This document shows, piece after piece, positions 35,064 through 49,036 of a stretch of DNA of 64,000 nucleotides; the first letter of the stretch is position 1; each line of letters begins with the position of its first letter. Below the pieces are notes generated by a model. That model was given only the letters and a program-made list of their open reading frames with translations. It was not told the origin of the DNA and did not search any database. Both the position numbers and the translations under genes were made by a program. The stretch comes from Symbiodinium kawagutii. Lineage: Eukaryota; Sar; Dinophyceae; Suessiales; Symbiodiniaceae. The stretch covers positions 1-64,000 of the forward strand of contig VSDK01026450.1 in NCBI GenBank assembly GCA_009767595.1, given 5' to 3'.

Positions 35064-36187
35064 GTCTTAGCTTTGATGCCCTGGCGAGGCATCGCCCTGG
35101 TCGCGAAATGAGCCGCCCCAACTCTGCCTCCTTTACCAGTTTCTTCCGTAAATTTTCACAGCCTGCTTTGTTCAGTGGGTGCATTGGCACAACTTAAAAT
35201 GAATCTATGAATCCATGATGAATCCATGATGAATCCATGAAGATTGCTCCCGGCAAAGCCTCAGCCCCCGTTTAGGGCTCGTGCGGGCTGGTTGGCATAC
35301 AGGTATTCAAGGCTGCCTCAGTTCTGCGCTGCTGGATAAGGGTCCTTCTGAGCATTGCTGAAGTCCCACTGTTGTGTCAAACCCATAAGTCTTCACCATT
35401 GAAGGAGAAGCAGTTTTCAACCTCTCTGAACCATCAGCAACATTCACTATTATCAAACACATTCAAGAACCGTCAAGCTTGGATACCCCAACAACCAGCT
35501 GATATCTTTCGAGTATTTCGAATATTTTGAGTGGTAAAGTCTGGTGCAGTGACCGAACCATCAACTGGAATTTTAATCGACGATAGTCAGAATGCCACTG
35601 CTAGTAGGGGGACACTGAGCCACTGCTATGGCCGTGATTCTTAATTCAGAATTCACGCAACTGAAATCTTACATGCCCGTCATGAGAAGAAAATTTGCTG
35701 CGCAATATCAATTACACAATAAATATTAATTATATAACACAAACTGAGATTGAATATATCATGCACATAAACATATATCGCACAACTGTATCTGTATCCG
35801 CTTGACAGATTATATATTTGCAAGTATAAACACAAAGATCAATCAAATCAATTTTCGCCCACTTAAGTTGGATAACAAGCCTTTTTGGAGCTAAAGAATC
35901 ACGCCCTCCGACCCATTGGTAGATTTGACTGGGATGAAACCACGCACAAATTGAACACGACAAACACTATGTGCAGGGAACATAGGCAAGAAAGCCAGAA
36001 CAAGAAGATACAAGAAGCAGAAAAAAGAAGAAAAACAACAGCAACAACAGTAGCTGCAGTAGCTGCTGCTGCTATGCTGCAGCTTACAACCCCTTGTCGT
36101 TTTTGTTGCGAACTTCATCCTTCATCGGCCTCAACCTTTTCGTTCCCGCCATAACTGACTTCCGCACCAGCGCTTCATAGTATCGAC

Positions 36188-36254
36188 CTTTGCAGAGAAC
36201 CACGGCTCCTGGCACCAGCGAGTCGCGATGTAGCATGGCGCCGCCGAGGGCAGG
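36188..36254 (-). CDS. Candidate exon, product unknown
   Basis: On the minus strand GTTCGCGGTAG precedes PALGGAMLHRDSLVPGAVV and a possible donor AAAG|GTCGAT. Without that donor the frame runs on through GRYYEALVRKSVMAGTKRL to a stop near 36092. The island is GC-rich. Confidence 0.32.
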
Positions 36255-36875
36255 CTACCGCGAACCATTCGAACGGATCAAGCATCTATGTAGCATCATT
36301 TAACCATCATTAGTTAGATAGAATAGGCACACATAGCATTCAAATATCATATGATATGATAATAATATGACTATAACGTATACTAGCCATGTATGATCAG
36401 CCATTGATGATTCTTAGGATCTATTAGAATCTTTCAGCCCAGAAAAAAACCCACAATTAGCCGCATTAGCATTGATTAACCATCTATTTTCCAATACTGG
36501 TCTTACTTTTTACAACCATCATCTTTGGGTGGAGCATAGGAGCATATTTGTGGCCTTATATTGCCCAAGAATTCCCGCGATTGCTCAAAACAGGGCGACG
36601 TGACTGATAGAACTGACCCAAGAATACACACGTATAATAAGGAGATGGCTAACCTAGGACCTAGGATATGGACAACATCTCAAGCCGACTGTTGTATTTT
36701 CAGAGAAGTTCTGTTGAACGCTGCCAATCCATACCCTGTGCGTAATGGTGTGAAGAGCATGGATTGTTTTGCATGTGAAAGTCATGATGCCATCGGACAT
36801 TTGAAACCTCCCAACATGTTTCTGCAATAAACTCCTTTCCTAAACTCGTTTCCCAACATGTTTCCTTTGGAAATC

Positions 36876-37442
36876 TCAGAGCTTGGGGAGCCAAGCCCTG
36901 CCCTTGTGGCGGTTTGCTATGCGGCAGCGGTGCCTCGAGGATAAGGACAACTGTGGCACGACCATTCTGCGGCCTTTTGCTTCGGCCCCTTGGCGCCAGG
37001 TACCCTGGAGGTACTGTGGAGGTACACCGAAATTGCGGAGCTTAGCTGCTTGCTTTAAGGGGGGAACATGGGGGTATGGGAAAGCAAGGATTTCAAGCAG
37101 AACTTTACATCCAAAATTGGAACGATGTCCAGGACCAATAAGAAGCTTGACATCAAGCTGTGACACCAAAATGCGAATGTCAATGACGTCGTCATTCATG
37201 TGACAGTCTGGTGACCCTTCACCAAGCATATCACTGGTAAGGAATCGTCTTAGCAAATCATGGACTGCTCCACAACGACGACAACAACAATCACCGAATC
37301 TCCTTCTAGAAGACTCTAAGATCCCCAGCAGGTTCCGGAATCCGCCGCCACTCGCCCAACATCCGAGTCCTGAGGCAGCTCTGACTGAGAAACACCAACG
37401 ACATCTGGTTGCTTCAGCTTGATATTCCAGGAGCAAGCCCAA
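36876..37442 (-). CDS. 188-codon open frame, product unknown
   Basis: Longest non-repetitive open frame in the window. The central part (DVIDIRILVSQLDVKLLIGP ... FPYPHVPPLKQAAKLRNFG) looks the most protein-like; a CAG|GTACCT-like border near 37000 could end an exon there. I recognise no domain. A 106-codon plus frame overlaps. It may be one exon within the longer frame. Confidence 0.32.
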   Translation of the reverse strand: MGLLLEYQAEATRCRWCFSVRAASGLGCWASGGGFRNLLGILESSRRRFGDCCCRRCGAVHDLLRRFLTSDMLGEGSPDCHMNDDVIDIRILVSQLDVKLLIGPGHRSNFGCKVLLEILAFPYPHVPPLKQAAKLRNFGVPPQYLQGTWRQGAEAKGRRMVVPQLSLSSRHRCRIANRHKGRAWLPKL

Positions 37443-37519
37443 ACCGAATACCCCACAGATCTATTCAAGCAATAGCAATTGCCATGGTAATCAGGTCAAT
37501 AATCATATTGGGATATATT

Positions 37520-37617
37520 GGGTGTTTCTCAAAATTGGCAGCTCCCACATAGTTGTCTTTTTTCTGAGGATGGTTAATACTGCATGATTTGAGGGTCCCC
37601 CACTTTAAGAAACCACC
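37520..37617. mobile_element. Short inverted-repeat element, copy 2
   Basis: Left end GGTGTTTCTCAAAATTGGC then AGCTCCC; right end GAGGGTCCCCC then ACTTTAAGAAACCACC. The interior has no coding potential. Confidence 0.62.
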
Positions 37618-38264
37618 ATAACTGGAAGAAAACCAAACAAGGACGCAGAACTGTTTTTTTCGTAGCAGCTGAGTGTCAATGATCTATGCACCTTCCGCGA
37701 AGCCACAAGAGATCGTCCCGATCCCTACCAACTAAAACGTAGATCAGTAGATTGACTGAGTCATCACACATCAAGGAAACCAAGCGACAATCAACAAGCA
37801 AGCAATCATCTTCAACCAAACCAGACAACCCCAAACAGACCAGCCATGAACGTTGATTGAAGGTTGGTTTTTCATGTCAAAAACAAACAAACCACTGCCC
37901 ACCGTCACCTGCGATACACGCTGAGCTTTGAACTGTTGTAGAGCTTCAGAGCCGAGACAATGTAACTCCTGGTGATGGCCCTGGTTTTGTCATTTTTTCA
38001 AGTGAAGTATGGCAACCACAGTGATTAGCCATGGCAAAGAATGGGTGACTATTAACTAGCATGATGGATCATGCTGGTTAGTAACGGCTAATTGAATGCT
38101 GCAGAACATCGACAGTGGTGGATGAAGCACAGAATGACGGCTAACAATGGTTGATAACGATGATTACTAATTTATGTTCTATTGTGAATTGTGATGGCTA
38201 GAAATGATTGATAACGGTGTCTATTGCTTGATAAGTCGTTTAGTGTCACTGCCGATAAGAAGGC

Positions 38265-38350
38265 ACAAAAGCAAAAGCAACTACAAGAACGACAAAAGCA
38301 GCAACAGCAGCAACAATAACAACAAGAGCAGCTGCAGCAACAATAAACAG
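38265..38350 (+). repeat. (CAA/CAG)n triplet tract
   Basis: Interrupted AACAGCAGCAACAATAACAA, giving Asn/Ser or Cys runs in incidental frames. Confidence 0.85.
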
Positions 38351-39764
38351 TCAACCAAACAAGCAAGCAAACATGAATGCAATCAACTAAGAAAAAACAG
38401 CGCTATTTGACTCATCAACACCTAACAGCATTCAAGAACGTAAACAAGAACATGGGTGATGCCCATGATTGTGGAGCACGTCGCTATACCAAAACACACA
38501 CATGATACATGTGTCTTTGCATGTAAATAAATAAATGAATACATATATATATATATACATACATAAATAAATCTCTATAAATATAAAAATATATATATAT
38601 ATAAGTGTGTGTACTCTACATAAGATTACACAAGTAGATGCGCACGTATCCGTACCTCCAATTGTCGCATATGTAAGCTTTGATGCATTTTCCACAGGTA
38701 ACTTTGCTAAGAAATCAATCAAACAGCTACTGTACGAGGCAACGGAACTGTAAACGTTCATCACCTGCAGGCTGGCCTCATCGCGGTTGGTTCGCTTATC
38801 TTGGGCTGCAAGAGCCCACATACACACCAGGTCGCATATGACATGAATCATTTACAAACCTCCAAACAGGTGGCATAATAACAATTTAACAAACCAATGA
38901 TCATGGGCTGATAGCCCAAATTTGCGATGACAGAAATCCACCGACCAAAATATGTCTTCAGACAGCTCATTCGAGTTACAATAGCGCTTCCGCTCAGAAC
39001 TTTCCATGACGAACAAACTTACATGGATTCACTGTGGCACTGACTTTTCTTTAGTCAGTGCCTAATCTTTTTTGCACAGGAGAAATGACCAATGGTACAT
39101 GCAATAGTGGTCCTTTTAGTGACTACTGTCTTGATCTGCTTCATCCAAAACCTAAACCATACCCTGCAAAAATGTGAGCCATGATACCAAAGCGTTGAAT
39201 CTGGAACCAACATGAACCAACAGGTTTCCAATCTGTGGATCTGGTTTCAACAAAATGGCCCGTGAGGCGCGCGGCGTCCAAACAAAGGAAGCTCAAGAAG
39301 ATGTGCACAGTGACCAGAAATGTCAGAAACTCAGAGTCACATGGCGCCAGGAACTGTTCCACTCCAAGACAAGGATTAATGATTATGTAGCTATGTATGT
39401 TTATGTCGTTCCTAGCACCCTAACAACTGGTTGCTGTGGGTCAAGGGCCTCTGTACCCCTGGCTGTTCATCCATCCATAAACTTAGGAATGTTGCCATAT
39501 ACCTGGTTCAATTCCCAACAACAAAAGGAGTTCGATAGATTCCACAAAGCAAGCCTGATCTGTTGCCGGAAGCAACCAACACTGGGGAGACTGAGCTGCT
39601 GCTACCATGAGGTGTTGACAAATGTGGAGCCAGCATGCCGAGTTAGCCAACCAGTCAACCAACCCAGTTGTGAACCAAAACAACGAACAACCCAAGAGTC
39701 CACAACGAGGTAACGAACGCAACCCCGGAGCACACGGTATTGCAGGGCTGCCGGTTGCTGGTTG

Positions 39765-39935
39765 CTTGTTTGTCGTTTTAGTTGCAGTTGCGCTTGCGAC
39801 TGTTGTTGTCGCCGCCCCCGTCGTCGTCGTGGTTGCTGGTTGCTGTTGGTTGTTGGTGAGTGTTCTTGTTCTTGGTGTTCTTGTTCTTGTTGTTGATGTT
39901 GATGTTGTTGTTGATGATGTTGTTCTTACCTGTGC
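39765..39935 (+). repeat. (GTT/GTC/CTT)n degenerate triplet tract
   Basis: GTTGTTGTCGCC..., TTCTTGTTCTTG and GATGTTGATGTTGTTG blocks. It lies within a plus frame (39622-40044) and a minus frame (39483-40010); the Val/Leu or Thr/Arg runs are compositional. Confidence 0.8.
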
Positions 39936-40136
39936 TCTTGTTATTTCTCCTATCCTGAGCGCCATCTTCGCGGCGGGAATCAGATTGCTTAGTTGGAATG
40001 AACTTTGCACATCCGGAGTGCTTTTGCTTTACGGGTCAGACTGATGCAACCATACAGCAACATCAACTATCCTTAGCATATCGTAGCATCCTTAGCTTAT
40101 GATTGCTATGAACAACTATGTTTGGGAGATCCATGT

Positions 40137-40259
40137 GGGCGTTTATCAAAATAGGGGACCTCTCTAAATCATCTGATATTGGTCAATGGTCCGTTATCTA
40201 TCACAACCCAACATAACTCAACAAATTTGCGGGGTTCCCGATGGCTTCAGAAACCCCCA
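40137..40259. mobile_element. Short inverted-repeat element, copy 3
   Basis: Left end GGGCGTTTATCAAAATAGG then GGACC; right end GCGGGGTTCCCGATGGC then TTCAGAAACCCCC. It lies 48 bases downstream of the candidate minus exon at 40307, that is, inside its presumed intron. Confidence 0.6.
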
Positions 40260-40306
40260 TTTGCTAAGCCTTAGCTCTTTGATGGTCACCGAAGTTAGGT
40301 GCTTAC

Positions 40307-40386
40307 CATCGGGGGCAGCTGGATCTGCTGAGCTCCCAACGGCACAGCGAGAGGTATCGTAGTAGATGTAGTCGTACCGCACAAAC
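40307..40386 (-). CDS. Candidate exon with GTAAGC donor
   Basis: On the minus strand GTCGCGGTGCCAG precedes FVRYDYIYYDTSRCAVG...SADPAAPD and the frame ends at GATG|GTAAGCAC, a near-consensus donor. The plus strand is interrupted by stops here, so the strand call is firmer than for most islands. Confidence 0.47.
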
Positions 40387-42656
40387 CTGGCACCGCGACT
40401 GGTGCGACTCGACTCGCTTTTCAAACCATTTGGATTGGAGGTCTTTATAGAGATTTAGAAGTCTTTAAGAGATTTGTTGACAGATTGAATGTAAAAAGAT
40501 CATCAGAAGCAAAGGTTTATGAAGGTTGTATGATACGCTAATTCAACCAAGAATCAATGGGGACGATGGCACATGGAGAATCACACGCAAGCAACAACCA
40601 CCAGTTTCACCAATTGATCACCTGAACCCAGCAATCAGCTACTCCTCCTCACCCCGAGCTGTGGTCGTCTTTAAGCTTGTGAAATCAGCAAGAACTGAGG
40701 GGTACTCCGTTGCTGCGCTGGTCATAATCTGTGTATTCAGTGTTTCCATTTCTGTGGTTGGGTGGAAAGGGAGCAGCTGGTTAGGACTAGGTATTTCTTT
40801 CGACCTGATTTTTTCAACATGGCATCGGCATAGTAGTTGGATCACAAACATATTCTTGATTGCTTTGCTCACCATGTAACCACCATGTTTGTAGGCCATT
40901 TTGTAGGTTCTTTATAATTAATTAGAGTCATGTTGCAAGCCGTACCCTGCGGCACAATGACTCCCAAAAAAAAACATCACCACGCCTAGTCAACCACAAG
41001 AGAAAGAAAACTTATGATACTTTTCCAGTATTTCATAAATTGGTGCTAAGCATCCGCTTATTGATGCTGGCTCAATCATGCTGATAGTTTGCTGATGATT
41101 ACACCAATGCGTCACGAACCAGCATCATTGGTACAACCATCAGCAAACTTTCGTTGGTATGACCATCGACCAACAGCTATCACCATTGGCTCTGCCACTA
41201 CTCCAACGAACCAACGGCCGAATCTCATTTCTTCTGCAACGAAAAACGCTGCTAATAAGAACCAGTTAGCCTCATAGTTCGCTATAGCCAAACGAGTAGC
41301 AATCTGGCTCACTGAGTATAATATACACTGGTTAACGAGGTATGCACTGATTAATTAGGTACACACTGGTCAACTATAGTTGAACTGTAGCTTACCTACA
41401 TCAACTATAGATTAAGTGTGGCAGCTGAACTACACGAACTGTAGCTTAACTACAGCCATTGCTTCGATGCAGCTGGACATGTCCTGTGGCCTCAATGGCA
41501 AAACTCCGATGCAATAAGCTGCTTCCAAGCTGTGATAGACGCAGCGTCTCAGCCTGAGCTGGTGGCAGATGGAACAGCTGCTCACCTGCTTAAGCATAGA
41601 CAAGACGTGACACCCACAAGCTGAACAACAGGAGGAACAAATGGCTTTGGACCATTTGTTCATAAGCTGACTGTGGTTGGTTCTTATTCAAGCTAATTGC
41701 TAAGCAGCCTGTGAACCATGATTACCCATGGATTGGCCATGAAATAAGCTGCGTATAAACTGGTATAGTGAAGCGTTCAAATCCAGAATGCCAGAGGGTT
41801 GATATGAGTTCATGTTGTTGGATTCTCACATATCTCGGATAACAAACAAAAGGTTCAAAGCCTAGTATTGATGGGATCGATTTGGGATGATGTTAAAACC
41901 TTAGGAGCGATATGGATTCAGTCAATATTTACCATCGTCACTAATAACATGCAGTAACGATTCAACAATTCAATGTAGGATTCCTAGCGCTGATCACTGA
42001 TCATCCGAGCCAAAGCTGTAAGCAGCATTGAGGAGACTCCATGCGGGCTGAGTGTATCCATAGCCATTGTGCTACACCCAACCATCCAGTCGGATCAACC
42101 TGTGAACAGTGTCCCAGCTCAAAGGAAACTATAACAAGGTACACCACCCATGCTGAAATGACCGGCCCCAATCATGTGACCCCTGGGTTAAAGTAACAGC
42201 TTGACGTGGTTCAAACACCCCTGGGTTTGATGGGCACTTCGCCCAATTTCAAAAATGGTGACTCTCTAGACTCACGCTTCGAGCAATCAGGGGATAGAAC
42301 ACCTGGCTGTGATGACCATTAGCCAGGTCGATGAGCCCACCGGTAGCCCTGGATGTTGACAGCTGACGGGAGTATCACCGACGACCGAGGTCAACACTCA
42401 CCATATCTCACCACTCATCTAACCACCAGGGAGAACAGCTGGAGGTGACAATGATAGCAGTTTCAGCAGGTCTCAGCTCAGGTTGGGAGGTCTGATTTTT
42501 GAACACAATAACACATATAACAAAAACACAAATATATATATATATATATAACACAATATACATTTTCGAAAAATGCATCTAGAACAATTCCTGTCGGAGA
42601 TTGTATTGCAAAATTTCTAAAAAAAACTATTTCCTAGCACATTCTCCTGTTGGATA

Positions 42657-43145
42657 TTGTCATACTACCAGCCCCCACATCATCAGCATATAAAGGCTTT
42701 GTCAAATGATCAAGCTAACCAAAAACAAAGGGTTAGAGTAGCCTTGCAAATGTGCCATTTTCCTGTACTCCATGAGAAATTTTTGGACGAAGGAATTTCA
42801 CACAATACAGAACCAAAAACTGGTTGGTGGTTTCAAGCCCTTTCAAAAAATAGTCGATTAACCAATCATTTCTTCATATTCAAGAACATACACATGTCTG
42901 AAATAACCAACAAACGTGGGGGCAACATCAAGCAGTATGACTCGGTTGCATCAAAGACCTGGGATTCACGGAATTCTCACAGCTCCAGCTTGGCCCCGGA
43001 ACATATTGAAGAGCTCGGCGGTAAAGACATTGGTTTGGGTTTTCCTGATGCATGCAGTGCAATGGGTACACCCGGGCGGATTGGCGGATTCACATGTTGT
43101 TTAACACAAGTAGTTGCAAACATATATACATATATATATATATGA
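42657..43145 (+). CDS. 162-codon open frame, product unknown
   Basis: Non-repetitive frame except for a terminal Tyr/Ile run from an adjacent (TA)n tract. The middle (HMSEITNKRGGNIKQYD ... SLAPEHIEELGGKDIG) has a balanced composition. I see no membrane span or known motif. The 3' end is clearly repeat-derived, so any real coding part should stop before about 43110. Confidence 0.3.
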   Translation: MSYYQPPHHQHIKALSNDQANQKQRVRVALQMCHFPVLHEKFLDEGISHNTEPKTGWWFQALSKNSRLTNHFFIFKNIHMSEITNKRGGNIKQYDSVASKTWDSRNSHSSSLAPEHIEELGGKDIGLGFPDACSAMGTPGRIGGFTCCLTQVVANIYTYIYI

Positions 43146-43606
43146 TATATCCACGTGATACATCAGGATATTTGACATTCATCATGTATGCAACAGGATG
43201 CAGCAGGTAGATCTCTTGGTTGTGGGTGTCCATGTACCGCGGTTCTCTTCCTCCAAAGCATGATCATTTTCGGGAGAGCATAGTGTGTGAACCTAGTGGC
43301 TGGGTCCCAGCATCAGTTGGTGCTGGTTGTGGTGCGATTTCTCAATCTATGGCTACGAGTAGTTGCAAGGATGGTAGTTGGTCAAGTCAACCACTGGCCG
43401 CAGCCCCCGAACTGGTTATGAACATATGCAACCCATGGGTGTGATTGTCGAGTCAACAACGTATCCTCTGGATTCGTTTGCTGAATTGACGCAGCACATC
43501 CACTCACTGAGTCTCATGAGAAGCATGATGCATATGCATTTCACCCCAAAACCATGGATTGTTTATTACAGTCTATTTTTCAGAAATGGTTTACATCAAG
43601 GAAGAG

Positions 43607-43637
43607 TTGGGGTGTTCCGTATTTTGAGAAACACCCA
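43607..43637. mobile_element. Partial copy of the short inverted-repeat element
   Basis: Right arm only: TTGGGGTGTTCCGTATTTTG then AGAAACACCC. No convincing left arm is present upstream. Confidence 0.5.
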
Positions 43638-46600
43638 TGTCAAGGCTTTGTGTTGTTGAGAGACTTTGCACCCACAAACCCACCCTGGTTTTCTACAGGA
43701 AACACGTTGCAACAAAGCCCACCAATCCATTTCATATCCTAAGAACGCGCGCAACAACATGATTCAGGGGTCACTAACCACCATCGTCATTAACAAGGTC
43801 TGGGTCTCATTTACCATCTATTGCGGAGGGCGCAACTTTGGGGTACCTAGCATCCACGCGACTGATCAAGTGGGCTTTAACTTTACCTGCCACTATACCA
43901 GGCAACCTGAGATGAAACACAACTCGCCCTCTCTCTATGAAAGTATGATTGGCTATGAGGTATGAGTGTTCGCATGCTAAGGGGTCACAAGATAGAACCC
44001 ACAAAATCTTCAGAGGATAACCATGATTTCCGGAAACAGGAAACAAGAATCTAAACTTGAAACTACCAACATTTCTGACTGCGACAAATTAGAGGGGATT
44101 TCCAATTTTTGCAGTTTACAAGTATCCTGCGACCATGTATGAACTACAAGAAATTACCTTCATTCATGGTCACCAATCATCCTTCAAGCCAATCATTTCA
44201 TAGGATCTGAATGGCCCCTGGTGGTTGATACCTATTGGTTACGTACCCTCCGTTACATCAGCACTCCATCTCAACATCACGTGACCTGGTTGTTTGAAAG
44301 ACGATCAAAACTAACAGGTTGACCAGGAATCAATAACAACAAGCAGAAGTGGCAATCATACCTCAAGGATCCTCAAGACATCCGTCTACCAAGTTGTTGT
44401 AATGTCGCTCCAAATCGCTCTCCCTTTCGACCATACCCCCAACAGCCCCAACAGGTGATCGGAGCCTTGTCAACCATACTGGCTAAGCAATCGACGAATT
44501 CTGACACATTCTCACCATCTCACCAGCTCGTTCAGTATTAGCCATCCATTCTACCAGTTTAACCAGGAAACAACAGCTGTCCACCGGATCAATGCGCAGA
44601 ATTTGTCCGAGCAGCGAATAACCATGGTAGAAGAGGACACTTACAAGCAAAGGTAACCTGTGCAGCTGCACCCGTGGGAAACCTACGGGAAGCCCAACAA
44701 AATGATGAATGATAGAATAACCAGGCTGGGAAACACTGTTAGCATTTTTTCGAACCAATGAAAAAAACACATGGCGACAGTTGCCGGCAAGGAGGATGGT
44801 AGACAAAATAGATGAATTATATGTACTGTATATCTAACCACAACATACAATAACCAATTGGCTTCAGGTGCAACCATTCCTGCAGCAACACAAATGAAGC
44901 ACCAACCAGGTCAGGTTTTCCATAGCGACCATGTGCCTCTAAACATGACCGTGATCACAACATTTGTAACTGAAACGGTGCTATGTCCATTGAATGGACA
45001 CACACACACATTTCAAATACCATCATGAGACATGGCAAAGAAGGTGCTTCCAAGTAGGCGTTCTATGAACAAGTGCCTCTGCTGCATCCTATTCCTAGAT
45101 ATTCCTAGATGCTGGAAAGGAATTTTCAGAATGGTCAATGCAGTCCCCATCGTGGAAACGTAGCCGCCAACTCTGCTAGGGAGTATGAAGCACAGTGTCA
45201 CTCGTCAGGCTATGGGTCAACGTGGAAGCTGGTCATCTGCACATATTGTGCGTCTGCCCGCTGCCCGCGTCAATCAACGTTTGACCCACGTTCTCATAGA
45301 GCAGTGGTGAAAACCGAGTGGTGATCAAGTTGCTCCTTTGAGATGTTCTCATATCACAGCTGCACACCAGGTCTATAGAATCCAAAGAAATCAGCAAACA
45401 CATCTATCGATTGAGATATCCCCTGTGGTGCGAAAGCAACAGTGGCTCTCATCCCTAGGTCAAGTCCCAGACCAATCATCAACACACACATATACAATTG
45501 CAGAATCATATCACCTATTGTTCATGATTGTTATCTTCACTGAGTTGTTGCTTGCGACTCCCTGATTCCAAGGATGGCGTAACATTTACCAAGCCCGACC
45601 ACAATTGATGGAGAGCCAGGATTTCTGTTCTTCCCCTAACCTCCCAGTAACCAACAGCATCATCAAGCAACAACTGTCAGATGAGCAGTGTCAACACCTG
45701 GTACTGGTTATACAGGCAGGTCCATTGCTACCAAAAAAACACAGCAGAATGGGCCCCCTTCAGATGATCACTCAGTCGCTTCCACATCTTCCACACTTAG
45801 TGACTGCATCTGATCACATCTGATCAGTAGCACCCCCCTAGAAAGCCCTAGAAAGCCTACAAGTCCCAAACTAAAAACATCCACAAATCAGAGTGATTAT
45901 CAGGACCTGAGCTACTTGGCTGAGCCCCCTGCGCCAAGTAGACCCCCGCGAAGGAGTCCTGTGGCCGCGAAAGTTTTTTAGATTCTCAGGGGGTATTCCT
46001 GGTCACTTGAGGTAACACGTGTAGCATACTAGGTGTAGTATAGCGACATTCGGAATGCAGCATGCAGCTTTCATTTTCAAAGATACTCCATCACAATCCT
46101 GAAAATCTAAACTGTTTCTTCCGGATTATCTCTTGATGTTCTCCAGGTACTCGACCTAAGCATTACGACAGTGCAAACACTCCACATGAAATATGAGAAT
46201 TGAAGGAACACTGCTCAAATTCCATGATATTCTGCTTGGTTGCTCTCAGGGCTGGAATATTGCCAATCCGAATGAGTAGACCATGTGCATGTTAAATTGG
46301 CAAAGGCAGGGAGTGGCGAGAACTTTTAGCCCGTGGATGACTGACCAAATAGAAAATTCCATGGACAGCTGGCTGGAGAATTCATAAGAAAGGTCTATTT
46401 CAAATTCGCAGCGCAAATGATCTCCACAATAAGCAAACATCACCTCGCTCAGAACTACAAAGCATTGATGCAGCCGTCAACACAAATGCATGGCGAACAT
46501 GCTGATCGAATGAGAGAACTGCGTTGCTCTTGAGATATCTCTCTCCTCGCAAAGATGGCACAGTGCTATCTCATGCTATGCCAAATCATGCGGCAATGTT

Positions 46601-46974
46601 GGATTGACAAACCTGCAGTTGTTGGGGTGTTTGTTGCATGGGCTTTCCACTATCATGGTTCTTAACGAATTACACTATATTGATTATCATCAGTAAACAG
46701 TACCCATCAGTTACCCTCATTAACTATCATGAACTATGAAATATCATCAACCACCACTAGCCAGCTAATTGACCAACCTGCAACAAATCGAATATGGTTG
46801 TCATGATGACTTCCACTTCTCGGCTTCCAAAAAATGACGATCTGCAAGTCGGTGAAGCTTCACTTGGTTTTGGTGTCCTTAACGTTTGTGCATTAATGAT
46901 ACCCCTCTCTGAATCAACATGGCCTCGTGGCCATCATATGACAACTTTGTGTGATACTCTTTGATTATTGATGA

Positions 46975-46975
<1 letters not shown>

Positions 46976-47008
<33 letters not shown>

Positions 47009-47013
47009 GTATA
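46976..47013 (+). repeat. (AT)n interrupted microsatellite
   Basis: ATATATATATATATGTATATATATAT; self-complementary. Similar (AT)n tracts occur at about 24590, 38535-38605, 42533, 43128 and 62795-62860. Confidence 0.93.
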
Positions 47014-47639
47014 CTTGTGATACTGGCATTTCACACTTCTTGAAAGCTTGTGATGCACGATCCCTGTGTGGCAGATCCAAACCATGTCCTGCATGGCAAG
47101 AGTTAAACCGCAGTAGAGAGAATCAACCATGACGAAGAAGAGAGTCAAGTGACACCTGAGCAGCTTGGCTGATTGGGAGTGTATGAATGCATAATGTTCT
47201 ATGCAGTTTCTATATATGTATATAGCTAAATCATATCGCTGTGTCTAAGATACATGTATATTCATGCATATGACTTACATATGTGTGAACCTAGCCTGTA
47301 TATAATATGTATAGATAACTCTTTATGTATCATATGGTTATAGATAATATCACTATACAGATTGATGCCTTGGACCAGGGTTGGTTGTAGGTGCTTACTC
47401 GAGACCCATCTGCAAACCACTACAACCTACCAGGAATAAGGAATAACTGGCACTTTATCTTTGAATATGATCCAGAACCAGCCTAGCCCTTAACTAAGTG
47501 TTGATGAATTGCGAATAAACCACGAATTAACGGCCAACATTGGCCAACAAAAAATCTATGAAAACAGCTATGAAAGAAACAAAAGGTAGCCGCGTAAACC
47601 AATTTCTATCATGAAAAATAGCCGCAAAATGACATGAAT

Positions 47640-47760
47640 AAAAAATCCCCAAGCCTCCCTGCCCGCCATGCTCCGCCCCAGAGGTCCCGGGAATGGGGAG
47701 GGCAAACAGGACTCCGGGCGCAAAGCGGACACCATGGGCATCGGAGCATTGCGTCATCCT
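47640..47760 (-). CDS. Candidate exon island, weak
   Basis: GC-rich minus frame reading CSDAHGVRFAPGVLFALP and TSGAEHGGQGGLG, within an open frame of 79 codons (47527-47766). A second minus frame is open. No strong splice site chosen. Confidence 0.22.
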
Positions 47761-49036
47761 CCACAAGAAGAACCTCCCAGGGCTTGACCAGTTGATGCAT
47801 GTTGATCTGCTTCATGGTGCAGTGGTAGTGGCACTTCATGCTTAGTAGATGGTGGTTTGATGGTAAATTTGTGGTTGATGATTGATATGATTATTAATGT
47901 TTGCGTGATGAATGGCTGATTCCTGCATAATAATTGGTGGTGTGTGAATGATTGATGAATGGTCCATTCATGGCTGATCATGCTCGGTTTGTGGCGATAT
48001 ACTAATTGATCATCATGCTGCACTGATGGTTGGTGCATCATAGCCAACACATGAATAGTTTGACAAAGAAATGGTGGATCTAGACTGATAAACCACCAGC
48101 AGTTCATCAAAACTAGCTGGGGATCCACCATCAAATATGGAGGGAATATGGATCGCCGCCAAATGCTGTATCATGACCACGAACAATAACATTCCAGTTG
48201 TTGGAATGGGAATCCACCTAGATTGCCAAGATAGTATATGGCTCTACCATCAAAAATCAGGAAATGATAATTATGGATCATCAATCATAGACAATAACAT
48301 TTAGGTACAGTAAATCAATAATAATTCGCTATGTATTAATAACGACTATCAATTAATTGTTTACATGACATGCCTGTCCTTCCAGTTAGGTCGTCATGGT
48401 GATGCCAAGGATCCCACGCTGTGACGGATAAAACTGAACTACGGTCCAGGTGTACCAACTGCCTCAATGGCTTGCTAGTGATCAACTACTAGTGTTGATT
48501 AATCGTTTAATGATCATAGTTCAATCTTTCAATAATGGTTTAATGGTTTATGGATGTTTTAATGGTCTATATGATCATAGTTTAATAAGTTTGATTCGTG
48601 ATCAAGTAATTAATCAACGGCTTAATGAAATTCAATGATGGTTTCATCGTGGTCTAAAATAATCAATCTATCAACGGTTGAACAATGATAGATTGCGATT
48701 CAAGAGTGGCTACAACAGGTTGTAAAGGGTCTCTTCTAGGAGATCCAGCTGTTAGTTTCCCGACTGTCTAAATCGTGGATGGTGTAGAGGTACTACGGTG
48801 AATTGAATTACCCTGAAATCTCTTTGCAGACTGGGCTAGTGATCCTTCAATTTTCCTTTGGATCCAAAATTTGCACGGAGCTTCGAACTTGTGACATCAT
48901 AAAACCAGTCTTGCATCTGCCCACTTGCTCCCACTTGCGTATTCTCTTGATTCCAAACGAAAAGAGCCGCTTCATAAACGCCGATAAACGGGAGCGCGCC
49001 ACAAAAAATTGGGTTTTCCAATTGAATCTCAACATT